Positions 1-6,049 of a DNA stretch of 6,324 bases are shown piece after piece. The stretch covers positions 1 through 6,324 of the forward strand of contig JACMOY010000023.1 in assembly GCA_014377795.1 (NCBI GenBank), given 5' to 3'. The stretch is from Actinomycetota bacterium. GTDB lineage: Bacteria; Actinomycetota; Actinomycetes; Actinomycetales; Angustibacteraceae. The translations under genes were made by a program, and so were the position numbers. Below the pieces are notes generated by a model that was given only the letters and a program-made list of their open reading frames with translations, was not told where the DNA came from and did not search any database. How positions within the stretch are numbered: position 1 is the first letter of the stretch; each line of letters opens with the position of its first letter.

Positions 1-1143
1 CTCGTCGTCGAGGGCGGGGCGCTCGCGACGTTCACGGCCTCGGACCTGCTGCTGTTCTTCGTCGCGTTCGAGGTGGTGCTCGTGCCGATGTGGGCGGTCA
101 TCCGATGGTGGGGCGACGCACACGAGCCCGCCGCCCGCCACGACGCAGCCGCCCGCTTCGTCCTCTACACCGCCCTCGGTTCGGCGGTGATGCTCGCCGG
201 GCTGCTGCTGGTGACCCTGCAGGCCGGCAGCAGCGACATCGTCGCGCTGACCGCGGCGCACGGGGCGGCGATGGGCCGCACGACGCAGGTGGTGGCCGCC
301 GCCCTGCTGGTCGGGGGACTGGCCGTCAAGGTGCCGATCTGGCCGCTGCACACCTGGCTCGCGCCGGCCCACACCGCCGCCCCGACCGTCGGATCGGTGC
401 TGCTCGCCGGGGTGCTGCTGAAGATGGGCACCTACGGGCTGGTGCGGGTGGTCGTCCCGGTGGTGCCCGAGGGGTTCGCGGCGGTGGCACCCACCCTCGC
501 GGTGCTCGGCGTCGTCGGCATCCTGTGGGGTGGTCTCGCGTGCCTGGTCGAGCGCGACCTCAAGCGGCTGGTCGCGTTCTCGTCGGTGGCGCACATGGGT
601 TTCGTGGCGCTCGGCATCGCCAGCGGCACCCCGCAGGGGCTGCAGGGGGCACTGTTCGCCAACGTCGCGCACGGGGTGATCACCGGCCTGCTGTTCGTCG
701 TCGCCGGGGGCCTGAAGGACCGGTTCGCCAGCGCCCGGCTCGCCGACATCGGCGGCGGGCTGCGCGACCGGTCGCCGCGCCTCGGGGGGCTGCTCGCGCT
801 CGGCTGCGTCGCCGGGTTGGGGCTGCCGGGCCTCGCCGGCTTCTGGGGCGAGATCCTGGCGGTCTACGGCTCGTGGCGCGACGGGGTCTTCTGGAAGACC
901 CTCGCGGTGCTCGCCGTCATCGGCACCGCGCTGGCCGCGGCGTACCTGCTGCGCGTGCTGCGGGCGCTCTGGCACGGCGAGAGCGACCAGCCGATCGGCC
1001 GTGACGCCACCGGGGTCGAGCTGGCGGTCACGGTGCCGCTGGTGGTGCTGACCGTCGTCCTCGGGCTGGTGCCGTGGCTGCTGCTGCGGCTGACCGAGCC
1101 CACCGTGCAGCACCTGCTGGGCCTGGGGCGGGGGGCGGTGTGA
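1..1143 (+). CDS. nuoM: NADH-quinone oxidoreductase subunit M (complex I), 5'-truncated by window edge
   Basis: Membrane proton-pumping subunit of respiratory complex I, of the Mrp-antiporter-like family. The reading frame is open from base 1, so the N-terminus (roughly 120 residues compared with E. coli NuoM, about 509 aa) lies outside the window; 380 residues are visible. The charged residues of the proton channel can be seen: Glu24 of the fragment in FEVVLVPM (E. coli Glu144 position), Lys110 in AVKVPIWPLHTW (Lys234), Lys141 in LLLKMGTYGL (Lys265, the same 31-residue spacing) and Glu284 in GFWGEIL (Glu407). Many hydrophobic helices run throughout, and the C-terminal length after Glu284 (96 residues) is normal, so the 3' end is intact. 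Its stop overlaps the nuoN start by 4 bp, as expected at the end of a nuoA-N operon. The ATG at 88 is internal (Met30), not a start. Confidence 0.96.
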   Translation, partial: LVVEGGALATFTASDLLLFFVAFEVVLVPMWAVIRWWGDAHEPAARHDAAARFVLYTALGSAVMLAGLLLVTLQAGSSDIVALTAAHGAAMGRTTQVVAAALLVGGLAVKVPIWPLHTWLAPAHTAAPTVGSVLLAGVLLKMGTYGLVRVVVPVVPEGFAAVAPTLAVLGVVGILWGGLACLVERDLKRLVAFSSVAHMGFVALGIASGTPQGLQGALFANVAHGVITGLLFVVAGGLKDRFASARLADIGGGLRDRSPRLGGLLALGCVAGLGLPGLAGFWGEILAVYGSWRDGVFWKTLAVLAVIGTALAAAYLLRVLRALWHGESDQPIGRDATGVELAVTVPLVVLTVVLGLVPWLLLRLTEPTVQHLLGLGRGAV

Positions 1144-2612
1144 CCGCGGGCGTGCAGGCGGTCGACTGGCTCGCGATCGGCCCGGTGCTCGGCCCGGCCG
1201 TGGCGGCGCTGCTGGTGCTGGCCGTCGACGCGGTGGTCGGTGCGCGCCGTACCCGCCTCGGCGACCCCATCGCCGTCGCCGGGCTGCTCGCGGGGCTGGT
1301 GCTGCTCGTGCCACAGGGGGGCGGCGCGACGTTCTGCACCGCGCCCGGCCGCTGCTCGTACGTCGTCTCGTCCCTGTCCCTGTCGCTGCAGGCGGTGGTG
1401 CTGGCGGCGGCCCTGGTCTGCCTGCTGCTCGCCATCGGGCTGCGCGACCGGCTGCCCCGCACCGAGCTGCACCTGCTGGTGCTGACCGCCACGGCGGGAG
1501 CGTGCGCCCTGGCCGCGGCCCGCGACTACGCCACCCTGGCCGTCGCGCTCGAGACGGCGTCGCTGCCGCTGGTCGCGCTGGTGGCGCTGCGGCGCGACGG
1601 CCGCGGCGCCGAGGCCGGGCTCAAACTGCTGATGACCTCGGTCGTCTCGTTCGGCCTGCTGGCGCTCGGGGTCGCGCTGGTCTACGCCTCGACCGGGTCG
1701 CTGTACCTCGGCCAGCCGGTGGCCACCTCCCTCGGCGACCTGCGCGCCGCCCACGGCGTCGGCCTCGCGCTGGTCGTGGCAGGGGCCGCGTTCAAGCTCT
1801 CGCTCGTGCCGTTCCACCTGTGGACCCCTGATACCTACGCCGGCGCCCCGCTGCCCGTGGCCGCGTTCCTGTCGACGGTGTCGAAGGTGGCCGGGCTCAG
1901 TGCCGTCGTCCTGGTGCTGGCGGTCGGGGCGCCCGAACGGGCCGGCGACTGGGCCGCACCGGTCGGCGTGCTCGCCGCGGTCACCATGACGGTCGGCAAC
2001 CTCGTCGCGCTGCGCCAGCGCACCGCCGTCCGGCTGCTCGCGTGGTCGACCGTGGCCCAGGCCGGCTGGGTGGTGCTGCCGCTCGCGGGGGCCGTCTCGG
2101 CGTCCCGTGTCACCTCCGCCGTGTCGGCGTCGCTGGGCTACCTGCTCGCGTACGTCGTCGCCACCCTCGCCGCGTTCGCCGTCGTGGTGCGGGTGGCCGA
2201 GAGCCACCCGGACGGCGCCCGGCACCCGCTGACCGCCTACGCCGGACTGTGGCGCCGACGTCCGGCCCTGGCTCTGGTGCTCGGCTTCGCGCTGCTGTGC
2301 CTGGCCGGCCTGCCCCCGGGCGTGATGGGGGTGGTGGCCAAGATCCTCGCCATCGCGCCCGTGGTCGGCGTGGGCGCTTACGGGCTGGTCGCCGTCGCCG
2401 TCGTCAACGTGGTGCTCGGGGTCGCGGTGTACCTGCGGTGGGCCGCCGGGCTCGTGGCGCCGGGCGAGGCGACCGGCGAGGCGCCCTCGGCGTCCGGCAC
2501 GACCCCGGTCGCGCACCGGCTGGCTCTCGCACTGGGCGCCGGCGGGTGCGTCGCCCTGTCGGTGCTGCCCCAGCTGGTGGCCGGCGTCCTCGCCCGCGTG
2601 CCGCTGCGCTGA
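1140..2612 (+). CDS. nuoN: NADH-quinone oxidoreductase subunit N (complex I)
   Basis: Second antiporter-like proton-pumping membrane subunit of complex I; 490 residues, close to E. coli NuoN (485). I place the start at the GTG at 1140, which overlaps the nuoM stop as GTGA and gives the N-terminus MTAGVQAVDWLAIGPV. An in-frame start at 1074 would lie deep inside nuoM and is unlikely. Family residues are visible: Glu138 in LETASLPL (E. coli Glu133), Lys219 in AAFKLSLVPFHLWTPD (Lys217), Lys249 in STVSKVAG (Lys247, the same 30-residue spacing) and Lys401 in VVAKILA (Lys395). The protein is hydrophobic along its length with about 13-14 likely helices. No strong Shine-Dalgarno precedes it, so translation is probably coupled to nuoM. 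It is the last nuo gene; copy A of a palindromic repeat begins 6 bp after its stop. Confidence 0.95.
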   Translation: MTAGVQAVDWLAIGPVLGPAVAALLVLAVDAVVGARRTRLGDPIAVAGLLAGLVLLVPQGGGATFCTAPGRCSYVVSSLSLSLQAVVLAAALVCLLLAIGLRDRLPRTELHLLVLTATAGACALAAARDYATLAVALETASLPLVALVALRRDGRGAEAGLKLLMTSVVSFGLLALGVALVYASTGSLYLGQPVATSLGDLRAAHGVGLALVVAGAAFKLSLVPFHLWTPDTYAGAPLPVAAFLSTVSKVAGLSAVVLVLAVGAPERAGDWAAPVGVLAAVTMTVGNLVALRQRTAVRLLAWSTVAQAGWVVLPLAGAVSASRVTSAVSASLGYLLAYVVATLAAFAVVVRVAESHPDGARHPLTAYAGLWRRRPALALVLGFALLCLAGLPPGVMGVVAKILAIAPVVGVGAYGLVAVAVVNVVLGVAVYLRWAAGLVAPGEATGEAPSASGTTPVAHRLALALGAGGCVALSVLPQLVAGVLARVPLR

Positions 2613-2617
2613 ACGCG

Positions 2618-2723
2618 CCGCCACACCAACAGGCAGAACCGCCCGGACGACGCCGCTCCGAGCACGACCCCGCCGGTGCTCACCCACTTCTGCCCGCCGG
2701 TGTGGCGGTAAGACGGGGGGGCC
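2618..2723. repeat. Palindromic intergenic repeat, copy A
   Basis: A 106-bp element starting 6 bp after the nuoN stop. Its two 21-nt ends (2618-2638 and 2688-2708) are reverse complements at 18 of 21 positions; the three mismatches are all G-to-A changes in the left arm. The centre carries the motif CCGAGCACGAC, also found in copy B at 4836-4940 at the same distance from both arms. By hand alignment the copies agree at about 81 of 104 positions, with only a 1-nt and a 2-nt gap. It contains no ORF and no transposase, so it is a non-autonomous REP- or MITE-like element. Lying just after a stop codon it could also act as a terminator or mRNA 3'-end stabiliser, but there is no T-tract. The family is not one I recognise. 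Confidence 0.8.
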
Positions 2724-2739
2724 GGGAGCGGCGCAGGTC

Positions 2740-2753
2740 GGGGGATTTCCCCC
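2740..2753. promoter_or_regulatory. Short dyad GGGGGA-TT-TCCCCC
   Basis: Perfect 6-bp arms separated by TT, in the intergenic region between repeat A and dhaL. As RNA it would be a 5-bp G/C stem with an ATTT loop. It could be a small operator or a hairpin, and no T-tract follows. Function is unknown, and chance occurrence in GC-rich DNA is possible. Confidence 0.3.
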
Positions 2754-2776
2754 ATGCCACCGACCCGGGCACCGGC

Positions 2777-2805
2777 TTGACTGGCCAGCACACTCCCCGA
2801 CCAAC
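2777..2805 (+). promoter_or_regulatory. Weak candidate promoter for dhaLK
   Basis: TTGACT at 2777-2782 matches a housekeeping -35 box. With a 17-bp spacer the -10 position reads ACCAAC, a poor match to TANNNT. The location, about 70-100 bp upstream of dhaL and just before the dyad at 2818, suits a promoter, but the -10 box does not support it well. Confidence 0.22.
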
Positions 2806-2817
2806 GTGTCCCGCGTC

Positions 2818-2832
2818 GGTTCTCGAAGAACC
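2818..2832. promoter_or_regulatory. Candidate operator upstream of dhaL (GGTTCT-CGA-AGAACC)
   Basis: Perfect 6-bp inverted repeat with a 3-bp centre, ending 41 bp before the dhaL GTG. Size and symmetry suit a dimeric repressor or activator site. It is one of the few AT-richer patches in the region, which makes chance less likely. A looser dyad (ACCAACG/CGTCGGT) lies at 2800-2820 and overlaps it at the left edge. No regulator gene is in the window, so the cognate protein is unknown. Confidence 0.4.
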
Positions 2833-2873
2833 CCGTCCCTGCCAGAGCAGCCCATCGCGAAGTGAGGAACCCC

Positions 2874-3521
2874 GTGAGCGGCACCGCGTTGCAGCAGGTC
2901 GAGCTCGTCGTCCGGACGATCGCCCAGACGGCCGTTGACAACGAGAAGTACTTCGGCGACCTCGACGCCGTCGTGGGCGACGGTGACTTCGGCTACTCCC
3001 TGGCCCGCGGCTTCGAGAAGGTGCTCGAGGGCTGGGACGACATCGACCGCACCGACGTCGGCGCGTTCTTGAAGAAGATCGGGATGATCGTCACCTCCCG
3101 CATCGGCGGCACCTCGGGGCCGATCTGGGGGACCGCGTTCATGAAGGCCGGTATCAGCGCCGGACCGGCCAACGAGCTGAGCGGTGAGCAGGTCGTGGCG
3201 ATGCTGCGGGCCGCCACCGACGGCATCAAGGCCCGCGGCCAGTCCGACGTCGGTGACAAGACGCTGCTCGACGCGCTGGTGCCGATGACCGACGCGATCG
3301 AGCGCGAGCTCGCGTCGGGGGCCGACCACGCGGCGGTGCTCGCCGTGGCGGCGACCACCGCTCGCACGGCGGCCGAGGCCACGAGCGAGCTGGTCGCCAG
3401 GAGAGGTCGCGCGTCCTACACGGGCGAGCGCAGCAGGGGCTCGGTCGACGCCGGTGCGATGGGCGTGGCCGTGATCGTCGAGCGGATCAGCCATGCGTGG
3501 ACAACAGAAGGAGCGTCATGA
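2874..3521 (+). CDS. dhaL: Dihydroxyacetone kinase subunit DhaL (nucleotide-binding subunit)
   Basis: ADP/ATP-binding, all-helical subunit that phosphorylates the ketose held on DhaK; cytoplasmic. I choose the GTG at 2874 (215 aa; the family is about 210) because AGGA at 2865-2868 lies 5 nt before it; the in-frame GTG at 2862 has no ribosome-binding site. Motifs: the Mg-binding aspartates Asp31, Asp36 and Asp38 in DAVVGDGDFG, GGTSG at 78-82, GDKT around 127-130, and RGRASYTGERSRG from about 177 followed by the conserved D-x-GA. Oddity: the usual DGDHG is DGDFG (Phe39 where E. coli has His38). The stop overlaps the dhaK start as ATGA, so the pair is translationally coupled. No DhaM (PTS) gene is in the window, so whether the phosphate donor is ATP or phospho-DhaM cannot be decided here. 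Confidence 0.93.
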   Translation: MSGTALQQVELVVRTIAQTAVDNEKYFGDLDAVVGDGDFGYSLARGFEKVLEGWDDIDRTDVGAFLKKIGMIVTSRIGGTSGPIWGTAFMKAGISAGPANELSGEQVVAMLRAATDGIKARGQSDVGDKTLLDALVPMTDAIERELASGADHAAVLAVAATTARTAAEATSELVARRGRASYTGERSRGSVDAGAMGVAVIVERISHAWTTEGAS

Positions 3522-4513
3522 AGAAGTTCATCAACGACCCGCAGCAGTTCGTGCCCGAGATGCTGGAGGGCATCGCGCTGGCCAACCCCGACACGCTGCG
3601 CTACCTGCCGGAGTACAACCTGCTGATGCGCGCCGACTCCCCTCGCGAGGACAAGGTGTCGATCGTGCAGGGCTCGGGGTCCGGGCACGAGCCGGCCCAC
3701 GTCATGATCGTCGGCAAGGGGATGCTGGACGCCGCCTGCCCCGGTGACGTGTTCGCCGCTCCACCCATGGACTACGTGTACGAGACGACCAAGAAGCTCG
3801 CCTCGCCCAAGGGCGTGCTGCTGCTGGTGAACAACTACACCGGTGACCGGATGGCGTTCGACATGGGCAAGGAGATGGCCGAGGCCGAGGGGATCCGCGT
3901 CGAGATCCTGACGATCAACGACGACGTCGCCGTCAAGGACTCGCTGTACACCGTGGGTCGGCGTGGGGTGGCCGGCAACTTCTTCGTGATCAAGGCCGTC
4001 GGCGCGGCGTCCGAGCAGGGCGCCGACATCGAGGAGCTGCTGCGGATCGGCAACAAGGTGAACGACGTGACCCGCACGATGGGCGTGGCCCTCACCTCAT
4101 GCACCCCGCCGGCCAAGGGGTCGACCCTGTTCGAGCTGGGCGAGGACGAGATCGAGATGGGGGTCGGCATCCACGGCGAGCCGGGTCGCAAGCGGATGAA
4201 GATGACCAACGCCGACGCGATCGTCGACGAGCTGCTCGAGGCGGTCGTCACCGACCTGCCCTACAGCTCGGGCGACGACGTCGCGCTGATGATCAACGGC
4301 CTGGGCGGCACGCCGATCAGCGAGCTCTACATCCTCTACCGCCGGGCTCACCAGAAGCTCACCGAGCAGGGCATCAAGGTCACCCGCAGCTACGTCAACG
4401 AGTACTGCACCTCGTTGGACATGGCCGGCGCCTCCCTCACGCTGGTCAAGCTGGACGACGAGATCGACGCCCTGCTCGGGGCGCCGGCCGAGGTCGCGGT
4501 CCGCGTCTTCTGA
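3518..4513 (+). CDS. dhaK: Dihydroxyacetone kinase subunit DhaK (ketose-binding subunit)
   Basis: Binds the short-chain ketose covalently so that DhaL can phosphorylate it; cytoplasmic, 331 aa (family about 330-356). ATG 3518 is chosen over the in-frame GTG at 3497 because AAGGAG at 3508-3513 lies 4 nt upstream and the ATG overlaps the dhaL stop. Landmarks: His57 in GSGSGHEPAH (E. coli His56), Asp110 in NYTGDRM (Asp109), DDDVAVKDS-like NDDVAVKDSLYTVGRRGVAG, His219 in GVGIHGEPG (the histidine that forms the hemiaminal with the substrate) and YCTSLDMAG near the C-terminus. Oddities: Asn105 replaces the lysine that contacts substrate in E. coli (Lys104), and the glycine-rich GGGSGHEP reads GSGSGHEP. 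This points to a separate DhaK clade that may use another ketose such as an erythrulose; the kinase family itself is secure. Confidence 0.95.
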   Translation: MKKFINDPQQFVPEMLEGIALANPDTLRYLPEYNLLMRADSPREDKVSIVQGSGSGHEPAHVMIVGKGMLDAACPGDVFAAPPMDYVYETTKKLASPKGVLLLVNNYTGDRMAFDMGKEMAEAEGIRVEILTINDDVAVKDSLYTVGRRGVAGNFFVIKAVGAASEQGADIEELLRIGNKVNDVTRTMGVALTSCTPPAKGSTLFELGEDEIEMGVGIHGEPGRKRMKMTNADAIVDELLEAVVTDLPYSSGDDVALMINGLGGTPISELYILYRRAHQKLTEQGIKVTRSYVNEYCTSLDMAGASLTLVKLDDEIDALLGAPAEVAVRVF

Positions 4514-4515
4514 CT

Positions 4516-4540
4516 CCGCCGCCCGCTCGGGCACCGGCGG
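4516..4540 (+). terminator. Hairpin just after dhaK stop, possible terminator
   Basis: Starting 2 bp after the dhaK stop, CCGCC pairs with GGCGG and the inner GCCCG pairs with CGGGC; a 3-nt bulge (ACC) sits on the right side and the loop is very tight. The stem is strong, but no T-tract follows. In GC-rich actinomycetes such hairpins may act as T-less terminators or protect mRNA ends. It would separate dhaK from the broken downstream gene. Confidence 0.35.
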
Positions 4541-4582
4541 CTGGCAGACGCCGACCGCCTCGATCGACCACGGGAGGCAGTC

Positions 4583-4827
4583 ACGGGCGAGAACATCACT
4601 CTCGACCAGGCAACGGCCATCGTCGAGGCGTGGCCGAGGCGGTGTCGGTCGGGCAGCCGATGAACATCGCCGTGGTGGACGACAGTGGGCGCCTCGCCGT
4701 CTTCGGTGGCGGGGTGCTGCTGCGTGACGCGGCCGGCAACGTCGCGGGCGGGGTGGGCGCCAGCGCCGGCTCGGTCGAGCAGGACCACCAGGTGGCCGAG
4801 GCGGGTCGCGCCGCCTTCACGGCCTGA
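4583..4827 (+). pseudogene. Decayed GlcG/HbpS-like (DUF336) heme-binding-family gene
   Basis: Two frames together spell a DUF336 protein. Frame 1 (from 4583) reads TGENITLDQATAIVEA, the usual N-terminus; frame 2 (about 4630-4824) reads AEAVSVGQPMNIAVVDDSGRLAVF, then GGGVLLRDAAGNVAGGVGAS and SVEQDHQVAEAGRAAF, the usual middle and C-terminus. Three lesions are visible. The start position after the GGGAGG ribosome-binding site (4572-4577, 5-nt gap) is ACG instead of ATG. The frame shifts around 4624-4636, and frame 1 then stops at 4661. About 50 residues normally found between LxxF and FGGGxxLRD are missing in frame, with the junction near 4700-4705. Family members of about 135-145 aa often sit beside dhaK/dhaL genes. 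Its biochemical role is poorly defined (HbpS binds heme). A short product from GTG 4630 or ATG 4660 is possible but would lack the core. Confidence 0.85.
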
Positions 4828-4835
4828 GCGACCGA

Positions 4836-4940
4836 CCGCCCACACCGGCGGGCAGAAGTGCCGACGCGCCGCCGTCCCGAGCACGACGGTGGCGGTGCCG
4901 GCAGACTTCTGCCCGCCGGTGGCGGTACGACGGGGGAGCC
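4836..4940. repeat. Palindromic intergenic repeat, copy B
   Basis: Second copy of the element at 2618-2723, in the same orientation, starting 8 bp after the pseudogene stop. A 17-bp stretch ending at 4859 is perfectly complementary to the right arm beginning at 4905. A second stem lies inside: 4868-4876 pairs with 4885-4893 (nine pairs, one G-U) around the loop CCGAGCAC. The whole element can fold into one long hairpin. The left arm 4841-4860 is a perfect 20-nt reverse complement of 2685-2704 in the right arm of copy A, so the ancestral element was probably a near-perfect palindrome. It has no coding content. Confidence 0.82.
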
Positions 4941-5100
4941 GTGGACGATGGAGCGCCGACGGACGAGCTGTCGACGTGTGGCGGCAGCGGGGCCTGGGTG
5001 GCCGGACGATGGCCGAGCTGTACCGGCGGGCGGCCGATCGCGGGTGGCAGGACCTGACGCTGCGGACGCGGCAGTCCGACGACCGGGCCCCGATCGGGCC
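4941..5100. other. Non-coding leader region upstream of the htpX promoter
   Basis: Between repeat B and the htpX promoter I see no supported gene. One frame (that of htpX) stays open through it from an ATG at 5009, but the translation is rich in Arg and Ala, has no ribosome-binding site and resembles no family I know. A perfect 10-bp palindrome CCCGATCGGG (5089-5098), within GGCCC-CGATC-GGGCC (5086-5100), touches the -35 box of the candidate promoter. It could be an operator or a small terminator hairpin. Confidence 0.4.
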
Positions 5101-5128
5101 GGGAACGTCCGGGGGGCGGGTGAGCGTT
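5101..5128 (+). promoter_or_regulatory. Candidate ECF-sigma (SigE/SigH/SigR-type) promoter for htpX
   Basis: GGGAAC at 5101-5106, an 18-bp spacer, then CGTT at 5125-5128. This matches the GGAAC/T-N18-19-GTT pattern known for actinobacterial SigE, SigH and SigR stress sigma factors. The expected transcript start, about 5133-5137, leaves a 25-30 nt leader that includes the htpX ribosome-binding site. A stress promoter suits a membrane quality-control protease. Confidence 0.6.
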
Positions 5129-5161
5129 CAGGAGGTGAACGTCCCCTCGAGGAAGGTCCCC

Positions 5162-6037
5162 ATGCGGCACCAGCACTTCAACGGCCTCAAGACCGCCGGC
5201 CTGCTCGGCGCGGTCTTCGGGCTGCTCCTGCTGCTCGGGTCGGTGATCGGCAGCGGCCGGTTCCTGTGGGCGTTCGCCCTGTTCGGTGTCGCGATGACCG
5301 CCTACGGCTACTGGAACAGCGACAAGATCGCGATCAAGGCCATGCGGGCCCGGCCGGTCAGCGAGGCGGAGCAGCCGGTGATCTACCGGATCGTGCGAGA
5401 GCTGTCGACGACCGCACGCCAGCCGATGCCGCGGCTGTTCGTCTCACCGACGATGGCGCCGAACGCGTTCGCCACCGGCCGCAACCCGGCCAACGCCGCG
5501 GTCTGCTGCACCGACGGGATCCTCGCGCTCCTGGACGAGCGCGAGCTGCGCGGGGTGCTGGGCCACGAGCTGATGCACGTCTACAACCGCGACATCCTCA
5601 CCTCGTCGGTGGCCGCGGCGATCGCGGGCGTCGTGACGTCGGTCGCCCAGATCGGGCTGTTCTTCGGCGGCGGGTTCGGCGGTGGCGGCGACGGCGAGGA
5701 CCGGCCCAACCCGTTCGCGCTGGTCCTGATGGCGATCGCCGCACCGTTCGCCGCGATGCTGATCCAGATGGCGATCAGCCGCACCCGCGAGTACGACGCC
5801 GACGAGGACGGCGCCCGGCTCACCGGCGACCCGCTGGCCCTGGCGCCGGCCCTGCGCAAGCTCGAGGCCGGCACCCAGGCGCTGCCCCTGCCGCCGGACC
5901 GCGAGCTGGTCAACACCAGCCACCTGATGATCGCCAACCCCTTCCGCACCGAGGGGATGAGCCGGATGTTCGCCACCCACCCGCCGATGGCCGACCGCAT
6001 CTACCGCCTCGAGTCGATGGCGGGCTACGAGCGCTGA
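5162..6037 (+). CDS. htpX: Membrane zinc metalloprotease HtpX (peptidase family M48B)
   Basis: Endopeptidase that degrades misfolded membrane proteins with its active site facing the cytoplasm; 291 aa, like actinobacterial HtpX (about 286). Start ATG 5162 follows AGGAAGG (5150-5156) by 5 nt; the candidate stress promoter at 5101-5128 places the transcript start below upstream in-frame GTGs, except GTG 5135, which could only work as a leaderless start. Features: two N-terminal helices (about 11-30 and 34-51), YWNSDKIAIKAM, PMPRLFVSPTMAPNAFATGR, zinc motif HELMH (His135, Glu136, His139) followed by VYNRDIL, third zinc ligand Glu210 in REYDADEDGA, and the C-terminal NPF and THPPMADRIYRLE motifs. 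Two further hydrophobic stretches (148-168 and 184-205) are split by a Gly/Asp-rich loop. All catalytic residues are present. It converges with the next gene, leaving a 4-bp gap. Confidence 0.96.
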   Translation: MRHQHFNGLKTAGLLGAVFGLLLLLGSVIGSGRFLWAFALFGVAMTAYGYWNSDKIAIKAMRARPVSEAEQPVIYRIVRELSTTARQPMPRLFVSPTMAPNAFATGRNPANAAVCCTDGILALLDERELRGVLGHELMHVYNRDILTSSVAAAIAGVVTSVAQIGLFFGGGFGGGGDGEDRPNPFALVLMAIAAPFAAMLIQMAISRTREYDADEDGARLTGDPLALAPALRKLEAGTQALPLPPDRELVNTSHLMIANPFRTEGMSRMFATHPPMADRIYRLESMAGYER

Positions 6038-6049
6038 GTCCCTAGCGCT
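6030..6049. terminator. Small hairpin between convergent genes
   Basis: AGCGCT at 6030-6035 and again at 6044-6049, each self-complementary, can form a 6-bp stem around an 8-nt loop. It spans both stop codons of the converging genes. The stem is short and has no T-tract on either side, so a bidirectional terminator role is only a possibility. Confidence 0.25.

Noticed and set aside
2378..2941. Minus-strand frames through both repeat copies that give similar peptides (PPSYRH-type)
   Set aside because: The similarity comes from the DNA repeat itself; frames run on into unrelated antisense sequence and lack start signals.
864..3494. An 876-codon open frame on the minus strand across nuoM, nuoN and dhaL
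   Set aside because: It lies antisense to well-identified genes, is rich in Arg, Gly, His and Gln with no recognisable domain, and such long open antisense frames are common where third positions are nearly all G/C.
2685..4860. Repeat arms as part of a CRISPR array or an integron attC pair
   Set aside because: Only two copies more than 2 kb apart, with no short regular spacers, no cas or integrase gene and no attC core sites.
4685..5161. A 159-residue N-terminal extension of HtpX running back into the DUF336 remnant
   Set aside because: It reads the pseudogene and the palindromic repeat in an irrelevant frame; family length, ribosome-binding site and promoter all support the ATG at 5162.
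5009..5161. Short peptide starting MAELYRRAADRGW in the htpX leader
   Set aside because: It has no ribosome-binding site, no stop of its own before htpX and no family resemblance, and the predicted htpX promoter lies inside it.
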